Positions 34,289 through 43,341 of a stretch of DNA of 59,962 nucleotides are shown here, in pieces. Both the position numbers and the translations under genes were made by a program. This stretch comes from MADRE2 sp964397015. GTDB taxonomy: Bacteria > Desulfobacterota > Desulfobacteria > Desulfobacterales > Desulfobacteraceae. Position 1 is the first letter of the stretch, and the number at the start of each line of letters is the position of its first letter. The notes below the pieces were generated by a model that was not told where the DNA came from, did not search any database, and saw nothing but the letters and a program-made list of their open reading frames with translations. The DNA is taken from the NCBI GenBank assembly GCA_964397015.1, contig CAYNHL010000006.1, positions 1-59,962 on the forward strand. Direction: 5' to 3'.

Positions 34289-34927
34289 TCAGTTGTCTAT
34301 CGTGTCCATCGCAAGTTTCAAGCCGAACCCGATAAAAATCAGGCCGCTTATTTTCTGCATCATGACACCGATATAATCGTTGTCCCTGAGGGTTTTTGTC
34401 ATCTGCGAGGCCATCCTGGTAAGGGCAAGGCACCACAGGGTGCCTGTAGTAAGGAATGTGGCTCCAAGCAGTAAAAAGGGCAATGAGCCTTGGGCATGGA
34501 CCGGATCGATGAACTGGGGGAGAAAGGAGATAAAAAACAGCCCTACCTTGGGGTTGAGAATATTTGTGATCACCCCCTGGCGGTATATTTTGAAAAGATC
34601 CCTTGTAGCAAAATAGACTTTTTCATTTTCAAACAACCTTTTTTTTGTGCAGATGGTTCGTATCCCTAGAAACACCAGATAGGCCGCACCGGCATATTTC
34701 ACAATGCAGAAAAGCGAGGAGGAAGCTGAAAGTATTATGGACAACCCGAAAGCTGCCGATAGAACATGGACCACACATCCGGACATGATACCGGCCACGG
34801 ATACGAGACCGGCCCTTTTCCCCTGGGCCACGCTCCGGGTCATGATGTAGACCGTATCGGCACCCGGGGTTATGTTCAGGATGACACAGGCCGTGACAAA
34901 GCCTGTAAAATTTTCAATTCCGAACAT
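34289..34927 (-). CDS. LysE/RhtB family amino-acid exporter
   Basis: This is an inner-membrane exporter of about 212 residues with roughly six helices. The family signature ILNITPGADTVYIMTRSVAQGKRAG and GIMSGCVVHVL, then FKIYRQGVITNILNPKVGLFFISFLPQF, identify the LysE superfamily; the exported compound cannot be told from sequence. Two in-frame ATGs are possible; AGAAGG fits the ATG at 34927 (7 bases) better than that at 34933 (touching). It lies between ftsY (30 bases upstream) and the nitroreductase gene. Confidence 0.85.
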   Translation of the reverse strand: MFGIENFTGFVTACVILNITPGADTVYIMTRSVAQGKRAGLVSVAGIMSGCVVHVLSAAFGLSIILSASSSLFCIVKYAGAAYLVFLGIRTICTKKRLFENEKVYFATRDLFKIYRQGVITNILNPKVGLFFISFLPQFIDPVHAQGSLPFLLLGATFLTTGTLWCLALTRMASQMTKTLRDNDYIGVMMQKISGLIFIGFGLKLAMDTIDN

Positions 34928-34963
34928 GGACATACCTTCTCATAATTTCGTTGTAAAAGAGTA

Positions 34964-35932
34964 TCAGTCAAGCAGGGCATCTATGAACAGCCTGGCATCG
35001 AACTCCTGTAAGTCATCTATCTGTTCTCCGATCCCGATAAATGTTACCGGGATCTGCATGGTTCCTGCTATGGCAGCTACAATGCCCCCTTTGGCGGTGC
35101 CGTCCAGCTTGGTCAATGCAAGCTGGCTGACATTGACGGCATCGTGGAACAACCTTGCCTGGGAAATGGCATTCTGTCCGGTGGTGGCATCTACAACCAT
35201 CAGGGTGTCATGGGGGGCGCCGGGGAGCCTTTTTTCAATGGCCCGCTTTATTTTTTTCAGCTCTTCCATGAGATTTTTCTGGGTGTGCAGCCGTCCGGCA
35301 GTATCAACAAGCACCACATCGATATCTCTTGCTATTGCGGCTTCCACCGCGTCAAAGGCCACGGCGGCAGGATCTGCGCCAGGTTTGTGCTTTACAAGGG
35401 AAGCACCGGATCGTTCCGCCCAGATGGCGACCTGTTCGATCGCTGCAGCCCTGAAGGTGTCGGCGGCAGCAATGAGAACCTTTTTGCCGCTGCGTGTATA
35501 TTTCATGGCAAGTTTCCCCAGGGTCGTTGTCTTGCCGGTGCCGTTGACCCCGACCACCATTATGACATGGGGCTTGAAAGAGGGTGGGGCATTTGCTTCC
35601 TTCTTTCTATCATCTTCACTGGGAAACTGGGATAAAAGCTGTTCCTTGAGCACTGATTTGAGTTCATCGGCGCTGTTGAGCTTCCGGGATGCCTTACGTA
35701 AATTTTCCATGATTTCCATGGTGATGTCCATGCCCAGGTCCGAAGTGATCAAAAGTTCTTCGAGCTCGTCAAACAGTTCGTCGGTAATGGAACCGGACGG
35801 GGAAAAAAGCTCATTGATATCTGTGGTCAGTATTTTCCTTGTCTTGGACAAGCCCGATTTGAGCCTGGAAAAAACTGTTTTTTCAGCCGGGGTGTCAGGC
35901 ACGGATTTTTTCTTGAACAGGTTGAAAGCCAA
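34964..35932 (-). CDS. ftsY: Signal recognition particle receptor FtsY
   Basis: FtsY is the GTPase that docks SRP-ribosome complexes at the membrane. The 322-residue protein has a short, lysine-rich N-terminus instead of the long acidic A domain, the helical N domain (about 20-100) and the G domain with GVNGTGKTTTLGKLA, DTFRAAAIEQ, DTAGR and TKLDGTAKGG. The start is TTG, with GGAG 8 bases upstream and no in-frame ATG nearby. Operon-like spacing links it to the LysE-type gene downstream. A 7-base-arm inverted repeat lies in the upstream gap. Confidence 0.95.
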   Translation of the reverse strand: MAFNLFKKKSVPDTPAEKTVFSRLKSGLSKTRKILTTDINELFSPSGSITDELFDELEELLITSDLGMDITMEIMENLRKASRKLNSADELKSVLKEQLLSQFPSEDDRKKEANAPPSFKPHVIMVVGVNGTGKTTTLGKLAMKYTRSGKKVLIAAADTFRAAAIEQVAIWAERSGASLVKHKPGADPAAVAFDAVEAAIARDIDVVLVDTAGRLHTQKNLMEELKKIKRAIEKRLPGAPHDTLMVVDATTGQNAISQARLFHDAVNVSQLALTKLDGTAKGGIVAAIAGTMQIPVTFIGIGEQIDDLQEFDARLFIDALLD

Positions 35933-36001
35933 TTATAATTCTCCATAAAAAAATCAATTCATGGCGTTCTATTTACAATGTTATGACATCAGAATCAAGA
36001 T

Positions 36002-36020
36002 ATTCAGAGCTGATCTGAAT
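36002..36020. promoter_or_regulatory. Inverted repeat upstream of ftsY
   Basis: ATTCAGA, five bases, TCTGAAT form perfect 7-base arms in the divergent gap between ftsY and the membrane protein gene. It could be an operator or an RNA hairpin; nothing else supports a function. Confidence 0.25.
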
Positions 36021-36027
36021 TTTAAGT

Positions 36028-36057
36028 TTGATTTTTGCGTGTCGGTAGAGATAGTAT
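36028..36057 (+). promoter_or_regulatory. Weak candidate promoter of the membrane protein gene
   Basis: TTGATT (36028-36033), an 18-base spacer and TAGTAT (36052-36057) lie about 58 bases before the coding start. Confidence 0.28.
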
Positions 36058-36114
36058 TCATTTGAATAATTTCTTTTTTTAGTGGGGCAGGAGGAGAATA
36101 GCGAGGTTCTGATC

Positions 36115-36906
36115 ATGAAGGGAAATTTTTTGTTTTGGGTTATAATTATTTCTCTGGCAGTAATACTGCCGATAGGTGCTGTTTGTATTTTTAAGCTTAT
36201 CGCCAGACTTATTCCGATACCGGAAAATTGTCTTGAATACCGTGGACGTTTTGAAGAGCTGAGAAAAAGATATCAGAAAATGGACCTATTGGGAGGATTT
36301 GCTGGTTTTGCCGGTCTCTTTCTTGGTGGCTGGCTGGGCTGGCTTATCTGCCGCTTTTTATGCTCCTGGCGAGCGTCCGGTATGGAGGGTGTTTATATCC
36401 TTGCTCCCAGCGGTGGCATCTGTCTTTTTCCATCGGTTCCACTGGGTATTGTCACAGGACTTATCGCAGGCACAGTATTTTTGAAACTCGTTTTAAAAGA
36501 GCGTTTCCAGGAGATGGAATGTTACGCTCACTTACGAATGGGATTCAATGTTACGGCATTCAACAAATATTTCCTTTGCATCTGTATTCTGCTCAGTATC
36601 ATTGGTATCCTGATACCCCTGAACACATACACGATAGTCACTGATAATGGAGTACGGTTCAATCCTTTAACAGGGTTGACAGAAAAAGCTTATTTATATT
36701 CGGATATCGAGAAGGTGCAGGAACACCATTATGTTAAAAACCGCTTCAAGACAGATATAACAGTAAAGCTCGAATTCAACGATGGCCGTGAATGGAACAG
36801 TGGTAATACTGAAGAACTGCCGAACGAAAAGGCTGTTGAAATTGCCAGGTATCTGAGCAGTAAGGCCGGAGTCGGGTTGACCAGGACAGAGCGCAGGAGA
36901 AGATGA
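36115..36906 (+). CDS. Membrane protein with a C-terminal soluble domain, unknown
   Basis: This is a 263-residue protein that I cannot assign to a family. Hydrophobic segments lie at about 5-25, 62-82, 105-128 and 155-175. The last about 80 residues are soluble and look like a small beta domain (TIVTDNGVRFNPLTGLTEKAY, then KTDITVKLEFNDGREW), perhaps PH-like. The ATG at 36115 has GAGG 8 bases upstream; the frame is open from a GTG at 36082. The C-terminus is strongly basic (RTERRRR). It stands alone between ftsY and another unrecognised membrane protein on the opposite strand. Confidence 0.6.
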   Translation: MKGNFLFWVIIISLAVILPIGAVCIFKLIARLIPIPENCLEYRGRFEELRKRYQKMDLLGGFAGFAGLFLGGWLGWLICRFLCSWRASGMEGVYILAPSGGICLFPSVPLGIVTGLIAGTVFLKLVLKERFQEMECYAHLRMGFNVTAFNKYFLCICILLSIIGILIPLNTYTIVTDNGVRFNPLTGLTEKAYLYSDIEKVQEHHYVKNRFKTDITVKLEFNDGREWNSGNTEELPNEKAVEIARYLSSKAGVGLTRTERRRR

Positions 36907-36978
36907 TTGCATAAGATATATTAATTACAGCAAGGTCGGTCTTTGCTCAAAGCACCATAGTCAAGAATTATTCTACGT

Positions 36979-37440
36979 TTATCCTGTTTTTTTTGATCCC
37001 TGCCTGAAAATCAATATTACAAGAAAAAAAAGCAGCACAACACCGACACTCATAAGAATTACAGGTACAGTGTCCGAGGTCTGATAAACCGATCCTATTT
37101 CAGTGAGTTTTTTGGACGCCTGGGGGTGTCTGCTTATCAAAGGTCCCAGCCAGTGGTTGAGAATAAACCAGAGCAGTCCGATAACTGAAGTCAGCATGGC
37201 CCACAAACTGAGCTGCAAAGCATAATGGGCAAATCCGAACCGCTGAACTATCAACTCCATCATGAGAACAATGATGCATGCCATCAGAAGGCTTAAGACA
37301 AGGCCGGGAATGAATACACGGGCCAGCAGATCAGTCATTCCTGTGGTCAGACAGAAAATGGAAAAACCGATCAACCAGCCAAGCAGACCAACAGTAGTAC
37401 CAAGATAACCTGCGATTGTACCGATCTTTTTTCCTTCCAT
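36979..37440 (-). CDS. Four-helix membrane protein, unknown
   Basis: This is a 153-residue integral membrane protein without a family I recognise. Hydrophobic stretches at about 8-30, 38-60, 70-95 and 125-147 suggest four helices, with a soluble loop (HWLGPLISRHPQASKKLTEIG) before the last one. The frame is open from 37476, but AAAGGAGG five bases before the ATG at 37440 decides the start. It is convergent with the preceding membrane protein gene and divergent from the symporter gene. The 229-base gap to the latter is AT-rich and holds no gene that I can see. Confidence 0.6.
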   Translation of the reverse strand: MEGKKIGTIAGYLGTTVGLLGWLIGFSIFCLTTGMTDLLARVFIPGLVLSLLMACIIVLMMELIVQRFGFAHYALQLSLWAMLTSVIGLLWFILNHWLGPLISRHPQASKKLTEIGSVYQTSDTVPVILMSVGVVLLFFLVILIFRQGSKKTG

Positions 37441-37669
37441 TTCAGCCTCCTTTCTTTGATCCTTCTTTTTTTGCAAAATTAATTTATATTACGATAGTTG
37501 ATCCTTATGTCAAGTTGAAGTTTGAGTCACCTCTGCCGCATTTATTTTTTACACGCGATAACCCTTTTGTGTCCAGGTGCAAATCACTTCTGTGTATTGA
37601 CTTTAGACATGAATCCTTATAGGGAATAAGCCACTTTACTTTTGCACCAGATTAACAAAGTGATAAATT

Positions 37670-38644
37670 ATGATCAGCTCAATACAAAAACAATGGTTTT
37701 TACTGGCCCTTGTGATGGTTTTCCTGGCAGTTATTTTCGATCCATCCGGCCTGCTGGTGACTGCAGGCCTGGCCATTAAGAACCATCACGGTCCTGATAT
37801 CCTGATTTTTATCATATTTTTGTTTTCCGGCCTGATAATAGAAACCCACCAGGTTTCGTCCGGAATCCGGGATGTCAAATCTACTGCACTTGCCCTGTTC
37901 CTGGTTGTTCTGGTCTCTCCTCTGGCGGCCCTGATACTGGGCATGATTCCGCTGCCTTCAGGCGTGATCCTGGGCCTGTTCATAGTTTCTGTCATGCCGA
38001 CCACCTTGTCCAGCGGGGTTGTGATGACGGATAAATCCGGCGGCAACATGGCCCACGCCCTGTTTGTCACCATTTTATCCAACGGGGTTGCCGTTGTTTC
38101 CATTCCCGTTATTCTGACTCTGCTTTTGATGCGCTTTGACAGGCAGCTCGCTCTTTCCATCGACCAGGGAGCCATTGTATTCAAGCTGGTCGTGGTGGTG
38201 CTGGTTCCCCTGTTTCTTGGGATGGGGCTCAAGCGTTTTGTTTTTCCGGTTTCCACCCGGTGGAAAAAAATTTTCCAGGTGCTCAACCAGTGGCTGGTGA
38301 TTTGCATTGTTTTCATGTCGGTTTCAGGTGTAAAGCAGATGCTGGTAACCCAGATTTTTCCCGTGATTTACATAAGTTTCCTGGCTGCGGCATTTCATCT
38401 TTGCCTGCTGCTGTCTGCCATCGGCCTTACCCGCCTGGCCGGCATCGGCAAGGGGAAGAGGGAAAGTGTCATTTTCATGGGTTCCCAGAAAACTCTGCCT
38501 TTGTCGGTCATGATCCAGATGACCTATTTTTCTGAATACGGCACCGCGCTTCTGGTCTGCGTACTTCACCACGTGGTTCACCTGATGATGGACAGCTATC
38601 TGTGCTCGAAAATGGCAGGATCTGAAAGGCCGAAGAAAAAGTGA
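37670..38644 (+). CDS. Bile acid:sodium symporter family protein
   Basis: This is a 324-residue inner-membrane transporter with about 9-10 helices, resembling the SLC10A7/YfeH branch of the BASS superfamily. Characteristic segments are FIIFLFSGLIIET, VSVMPTTLSSGVVMTDKSGGNMAHAL (with the conserved polar crossover residues) and FMGSQKTLPLSVMI near the end. The substrate is unknown; bile acids are unlikely. No good ribosome site is visible before the ATG. The diguanylate cyclase gene follows on the same strand after about 65 bases. Confidence 0.8.
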   Translation: MISSIQKQWFLLALVMVFLAVIFDPSGLLVTAGLAIKNHHGPDILIFIIFLFSGLIIETHQVSSGIRDVKSTALALFLVVLVSPLAALILGMIPLPSGVILGLFIVSVMPTTLSSGVVMTDKSGGNMAHALFVTILSNGVAVVSIPVILTLLLMRFDRQLALSIDQGAIVFKLVVVVLVPLFLGMGLKRFVFPVSTRWKKIFQVLNQWLVICIVFMSVSGVKQMLVTQIFPVIYISFLAAAFHLCLLLSAIGLTRLAGIGKGKRESVIFMGSQKTLPLSVMIQMTYFSEYGTALLVCVLHHVVHLMMDSYLCSKMAGSERPKKK

Positions 38645-38709
38645 CTTTACATGACAGTTGTGTACACTGTAGAATGGTTGAGCGTTGAACGAACTCAATG
38701 AGGGGGCAA

Positions 38710-40134
38710 ATGATGGACTCGTCACAGAATGAAAAACTTGTTGAGATGGAAAACAGGCTGTCAATGCTTCAATCCCAGAAAGACCGCCTGATCAGGGAGC
38801 TCGATGATATCGAGGAACGGTATGAAAAAACCGACCGGCTGTACAAAAAATTTTTTCCGCTGATCATCGATGCCCTGGTGACACGGGATACAGAATTCGG
38901 CAAGGCCTGCAAAAATTTGAGCAAGGCTATGAAAAAAGGGGATTCCGAGGGCAAGATCGAATATATCTGCGACCAGGTCAAAACAGCCATGCTCAAGGAA
39001 GACCCCGGTGCCGGAGGGTTGAAGAAAAAGAGCTTGTTCAGCGCCTTTAAAAAAGATGACTCCAGCTCACTGCTCGATGAGATAAAAAAAGGGTACCATG
39101 AATCCGTCCACATCCTTAAAGCAAGCCTTGGAGATGCATACCTCAAAAAACTTGACCGCATCACCAGTCAGATATATTCAATTTCCGATATCAGGGATAT
39201 CAACCAGGTCCGGGAAGCTGTCTTTGACCTGATCCGCGACTATATAGAAACCACAAGTGTCGACAGGGAAAAGGTAGCTTCCTTTGTCCAGGAAATCGTG
39301 GTCAGGATATTTGAGATCGAATCCATCCTGATGCAGTCCTATGAGCATTCAGACCGGATCAATACTGCAAACCAGGGATTTGAAGCTGTTTTGAGTTCTG
39401 AAATGCAGGTTTTGAAAGACAGGACCGCTGTATCTACAAGCCTTGAACAGCTCAAGGAACAAATATCCCAGCGCCTGGCCTCAATTGAAAAAGCCCTGCA
39501 GGAAAAACAGAGTTTTGAAAAAGCGCTGCGTGAACAGGAAGCCCGTAAAAGAAATGATTTTACAGCCGGATTAGACCAGTTGAAACAGGAGCTGAACAAG
39601 GCCACCAGACACTCTGAAGCACTCGAGAAAAAACTGAACCAGGATCCTTTGACCGGTGCTTACAACAGAAGAGCCTATGACAAAAAAATTGTCGACGAGA
39701 TGGAACGCTTCCTGCGGTATGACACAACGTTCTCGCTGCTGATGATCGATGCCGACAGGTTCAAGAACTTGAATGACCGGTACGGCCATGCCATCGGGGA
39801 CAAGTGTCTCAAGGAAATTATCAAAAGAACCCTGCCCCTGCTGCGTAAAAACGATATGCTTGCCCGGTACGGGGGTGAAGAATTTGTCGTTATCATGCCC
39901 CAGACCGATCTGGACGGTGCCAGGGAAGCAGCGGAAAAAATCAGGAAAACCATTGAAAAAATTGGGTTTATTTACAAGGAAGAAAAGGTCAAGGTCACGG
40001 TCAGTATCGGGGTTTCCCAGGCACGAAAAGGAGACCAGACCCATGACGCTGTTTTTGAGCGGGCCGATATCGCACTTTACCAGGCCAAGGAAAAGGGAAG
40101 AAACCAGGTTGTCGTACATGATACTACTGAATAA
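38710..40134 (+). CDS. Diguanylate cyclase (GGDEF) with a helical N-terminal region
   Basis: This is a soluble enzyme of about 474 residues making cyclic di-GMP. The N-terminal 300 residues are largely helical and coiled-coil (ENRLSMLQSQKDRLIRELDD; later EKALQEKQSFEKALREQEARK) without a recognised sensor domain. The GGDEF domain begins at DPLTGAYNRRAY and has the active site GGEEF (388-392), with an inhibitory RKND (379-382) exactly five residues before it, so product inhibition is expected. AGGGGG precedes closely spaced ATGs at 38710 and 38713; either could be the start. A PPi-phosphofructokinase gene follows after 9 bases. Confidence 0.86.
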   Translation: MMDSSQNEKLVEMENRLSMLQSQKDRLIRELDDIEERYEKTDRLYKKFFPLIIDALVTRDTEFGKACKNLSKAMKKGDSEGKIEYICDQVKTAMLKEDPGAGGLKKKSLFSAFKKDDSSSLLDEIKKGYHESVHILKASLGDAYLKKLDRITSQIYSISDIRDINQVREAVFDLIRDYIETTSVDREKVASFVQEIVVRIFEIESILMQSYEHSDRINTANQGFEAVLSSEMQVLKDRTAVSTSLEQLKEQISQRLASIEKALQEKQSFEKALREQEARKRNDFTAGLDQLKQELNKATRHSEALEKKLNQDPLTGAYNRRAYDKKIVDEMERFLRYDTTFSLLMIDADRFKNLNDRYGHAIGDKCLKEIIKRTLPLLRKNDMLARYGGEEFVVIMPQTDLDGAREAAEKIRKTIEKIGFIYKEEKVKVTVSIGVSQARKGDQTHDAVFERADIALYQAKEKGRNQVVVHDTTE

Positions 40135-40143
40135 AGGAGAAAA

Positions 40144-42252
40144 ATGACCTCACTTGATCACTCGGATATTCAACAGATACTCACCCGCGCAGAAGCACAG
40201 GCGGCCCTTTCTCAAAACAATACTGAAACCAGCCGGCGCCAATCTTTCTGCCCTTTGAAAATCAATGTGTTTGACAACCCGGCAACCTCTCTCGAGGACC
40301 AGGACATGTACCGGTTCACACCGGATCCCAATGCCAGAAAACTGCTGCCTGATATAATCGACATGAAGGTACAGCGCCTTGTACCCGAAACAGCGAAAGC
40401 CGGGCAGCATTCAAATTCATTTGCCGCTCCCAGGAATATAGGAGTTGTTTTTTCAGGCGGCCCGGCCCCGGGGGGGCACAACGTGATATGCGGCATTTTT
40501 GACGAGGCTTTGAGAATAAATAAGGACAACAGGGTATTCGGGTTTTTAAACGGGCCGGACGGCCTTATTGACGGTGAATATATCGAGATAACCGCATCCC
40601 TGGTGGATGTCTTCAGGAACACGGGCGGATTTTCCATGCTGAAAACAGGCAGAACCAAGATCGACTCGGACTGGAAAATCCAGAATGCGCACCGTACATG
40701 CCGGGAACTCGATATCAGTGCGGTTGTCATCATCGGCGGGGATGATTCCAACACCAACGCGGCTTTTCTGGCCCAGAAATTTTTACCCCATGGCATCCAG
40801 GTAATCGGGGTGCCCAAAACCATTGACGGAGATCTCCAGGTAAAAACCCGTGACGGACAGGTGTTGTGCGCCATATCATTTGGATTCCATACAGCGGCCC
40901 GCACCTTTTCGCAGAGTATCAGCAACCTTGCCGCTGACGGGGCCTCGGATGTCAAATACTGGCATGTCTGCAAGGTCATGGGCCGCGTGGCCAGCCACCT
41001 TGCGCTGGAAAGCGCCCTTCAGACACATGCCAATATCACCCTGATCGGGGAGGAACTTGCAGATTATGTGGACCGGGTCCGTATTGAAAAGGCCAGGGAG
41101 AAAGGGCAGGTCGATTATACCGCCTACGGGATAACACTGCGTCATGTGTCGAGGCTTATCTGCGATATCATTGTCAGGCGTGCTGCCTGCGGGAAAAATT
41201 ACGGTGTCATGATCATTCCGGAGGGGCTGCTGGAATTTATCAACGAGATCCAGATATTTATAATCAAGCTCAACAAAATCATAGCAGATTACAACCAGGT
41301 GTACGACACGGATTTTCATTACGCTTTTCCAACACTGGATTCCAAGCTGGACTACTTGAAACGATTGGCCAGGGGTATGTCCGCCACAAGTAATGTGCCC
41401 ATCTGGAATGCAAGGGACGATGATCTTTTCCAGCAGCTGCCCGTTTTTTTCCAGGAAGGGCTGCTCACCGAACGGGACATGCACGGTAATTTCCAGTTTT
41501 CCCAGGTCAAAACCGAGCAGGTCGTCATGGACATGGTCACTGAATATCTCGGGTATTTAAAGGACCAGGGGATTTACAAAACAGGTATTCAGCGCGAGTA
41601 TTTCGAAAACCGCTGCTCTCAGGAAGGGCTGGATGCAAAAAAAACCGGCCCGGTTCTGTTCAAAAACTATGAAAATGGAAGGTTTCTGCTGATGAAACCT
41701 GATATTATTTCAATGAAAACCCTGAAAAACGCACTGGTTGCCAACGATATTATCGGCCAGGATGATCCGGTCCCCGATCCTGTGATCAAGTTTTTTAAAA
41801 AATCAGAGCCAGTTTTTAAATTTCAGCCCCATTTTTACGGTTATGACGGCAGAAGCGCCGATCCGACAAATTTTGACTGCACTTATACCTACAACCTGGG
41901 CATGACAGCTTTTCACCTGATTGCAAATAAAGCTACCGGCCAGCTTGCCGCCATAAAAAACCTGGAGCACAAGTTTGATCGATGGGAACCCATCGGGATT
42001 CCAATCGCCAACCTGATGCACCTTGAAGAACGCAAGGGAAAACTCGAACTCGTCATTGAAAAATCCCTGGTGGATCTTGAATCAAATGCTTTCAAGGCTT
42101 TCAAGGTTCTGCGGGAGCAATGGCTTGCAGCAGATTGCCAGGAAGACTGCTACCGCAGACCGGGACCTGTCAGTTTTAATGGCGGCACTGTTGAAGACCG
42201 TCCCATCATGCTGGTACTGAATGCCCTCCAACAGGCAGATGGTATGTCATGA
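40144..42252 (+). CDS. Pyrophosphate-dependent phosphofructokinase (PFP type)
   Basis: The enzyme interconverts fructose 6-phosphate and fructose 1,6-bisphosphate, probably with pyrophosphate. The 702-residue protein belongs to the long PFP group: SGGPAPGGHNVI, GFLNGPDGLIDG, the nucleotide/PPi site VVIIGGDDSNTNAAFLA, and the catalytic PKTIDGDLQ. The aspartate in GGDD and the lysine in PKTIDGD are those usually linked to PPi use. An N-terminal extension of about 90 residues and a long C-terminal part make it larger than the usual plant-like form of about 550. AAAGGAG precedes the ATG, 9 bases after the diguanylate cyclase gene. Its stop shares the palindrome TCATGA with the convergent ahbD stop. 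Confidence 0.87.
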   Translation: MTSLDHSDIQQILTRAEAQAALSQNNTETSRRQSFCPLKINVFDNPATSLEDQDMYRFTPDPNARKLLPDIIDMKVQRLVPETAKAGQHSNSFAAPRNIGVVFSGGPAPGGHNVICGIFDEALRINKDNRVFGFLNGPDGLIDGEYIEITASLVDVFRNTGGFSMLKTGRTKIDSDWKIQNAHRTCRELDISAVVIIGGDDSNTNAAFLAQKFLPHGIQVIGVPKTIDGDLQVKTRDGQVLCAISFGFHTAARTFSQSISNLAADGASDVKYWHVCKVMGRVASHLALESALQTHANITLIGEELADYVDRVRIEKAREKGQVDYTAYGITLRHVSRLICDIIVRRAACGKNYGVMIIPEGLLEFINEIQIFIIKLNKIIADYNQVYDTDFHYAFPTLDSKLDYLKRLARGMSATSNVPIWNARDDDLFQQLPVFFQEGLLTERDMHGNFQFSQVKTEQVVMDMVTEYLGYLKDQGIYKTGIQREYFENRCSQEGLDAKKTGPVLFKNYENGRFLLMKPDIISMKTLKNALVANDIIGQDDPVPDPVIKFFKKSEPVFKFQPHFYGYDGRSADPTNFDCTYTYNLGMTAFHLIANKATGQLAAIKNLEHKFDRWEPIGIPIANLMHLEERKGKLELVIEKSLVDLESNAFKAFKVLREQWLAADCQEDCYRRPGPVSFNGGTVEDRPIMLVLNALQQADGMS

Positions 42253-43326
42253 ACTTTTTTTTCCGGGTATCCAGGAACACAAGGGCTCTTCGGCCAGGTA
42301 ACTGCCGGTAGCCTCGTAAGCCCGGGCCCTGCAGCCGCCGCAGACATTGACGAACTCGCAGACACCGCACTTGCCCTCGAGGTTTTTGAAATTCCGCAGT
42401 TTTTCAAATACAGGGGAGTGCTCCCATACATCCTTGAAAGACTGACGGGTGATGTCCCCGCATTCAACGTCCAGGAACCCGCAGGTCTGCACCCTGCCTA
42501 CATGGGAGATAAAGCAGAACCCGGTTCCGGCCAGACACCCCCTTGTGACTGCGTCAAGGCCATGGGTTTCAAAATTTACCTTTTTTCCTTCCTGGCGGGC
42601 CCTCTGCCTCAGAATCCGGTAGTAATGGGGTGCACAGGTAGCCTTGAGCTGGAGAGATGTTTTTTCTTTCTGGTCATAGAACCAGTTCAAAGTCTGTTCG
42701 TATTCCATGGCATCTATGGAGTTGTCGACAATATATTTGCCACGGCCCGTGGGAACCAGCAGAAAGATATGGTGTGCCACGGCCCCGAGGTTCTCTGCAA
42801 GGGAAAGTATTTTAGGAATCTCGTCCAGGTTTGTTTTGGTTATTGTGGTATTTACCTGGAACTCGAGACCCGCCTCTTTTGCCATGGCGATGCCCTCGAG
42901 GGCTTTTTCAAATGCAGAATCGACACCCCTGAAGCTGTCGTGGCTTTCGGCGGTTGATCCGTCAAGGCTGATGCTGATCCGCTTGATGCCGGATGCTTTC
43001 ATCTGCCTTGCATTTTCCCTGTTGATCAATGTTCCGTTGGGTGCCATGACCATGCGCAGCCCAATGCTTGTGCCATGAGCCGCAATGTCAAAAATATCCG
43101 GGCGAAGCAGGGGTTCGCCTCCGGTCAGGATAACGATTGGAGTACCCACCTGCCTTATACCGTCAAGAAGGGCTATGGCATCCCGGCTGTCAAGTTCATT
43201 TTCATATGGGTGGTCTTCGGCAACGGCCCTGCAGTGTTTGCACGCAAGGTTGCATCGCCGTGTGGTTTCCCACGCCACCAGTCGAAGGGTGTTTTTATTT
43301 GAGCCGGCAGATTGTGGATGATTCAT
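42247..43326 (-). CDS. ahbD: Heme synthase AhbD (radical SAM/SPASM)
   Basis: AhbD performs the last step of siroheme-dependent heme synthesis, oxidative decarboxylation of two propionates of Fe-coproporphyrin III to vinyl groups. The 359-residue protein has the radical SAM cluster motif CNLACKHC (Cys25, Cys29, Cys32), the SAM-binding TGGEPLLRPD and a C-terminal SPASM region with CGFLDVECGD and CGVCEFVNVCGGCRARAY. It lies 15 bases after hemB and in the same operon as ahbC, which makes AhbD far more likely than another SPASM enzyme. Upstream AAAGGA is 11 bases from the ATG. Confidence 0.87.
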   Translation of the reverse strand: MNHPQSAGSNKNTLRLVAWETTRRCNLACKHCRAVAEDHPYENELDSRDAIALLDGIRQVGTPIVILTGGEPLLRPDIFDIAAHGTSIGLRMVMAPNGTLINRENARQMKASGIKRISISLDGSTAESHDSFRGVDSAFEKALEGIAMAKEAGLEFQVNTTITKTNLDEIPKILSLAENLGAVAHHIFLLVPTGRGKYIVDNSIDAMEYEQTLNWFYDQKEKTSLQLKATCAPHYYRILRQRARQEGKKVNFETHGLDAVTRGCLAGTGFCFISHVGRVQTCGFLDVECGDITRQSFKDVWEHSPVFEKLRNFKNLEGKCGVCEFVNVCGGCRARAYEATGSYLAEEPLCSWIPGKKSS

Positions 43327-43341
43327 ATTGGCACAAGTCCT

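Noticed and set aside
34872..35948. A 358-codon plus-strand open frame opposite ftsY
   Set aside because: It is antisense to ftsY, which has every SRP-GTPase motif; the translation is serine-rich and low in complexity with no family resemblance. Similar long antisense frames opposite xsc (317-1063), cimA (5641-6465), cmoB (19175-20137) and the helicase (23277-24209) were rejected for the same reason.
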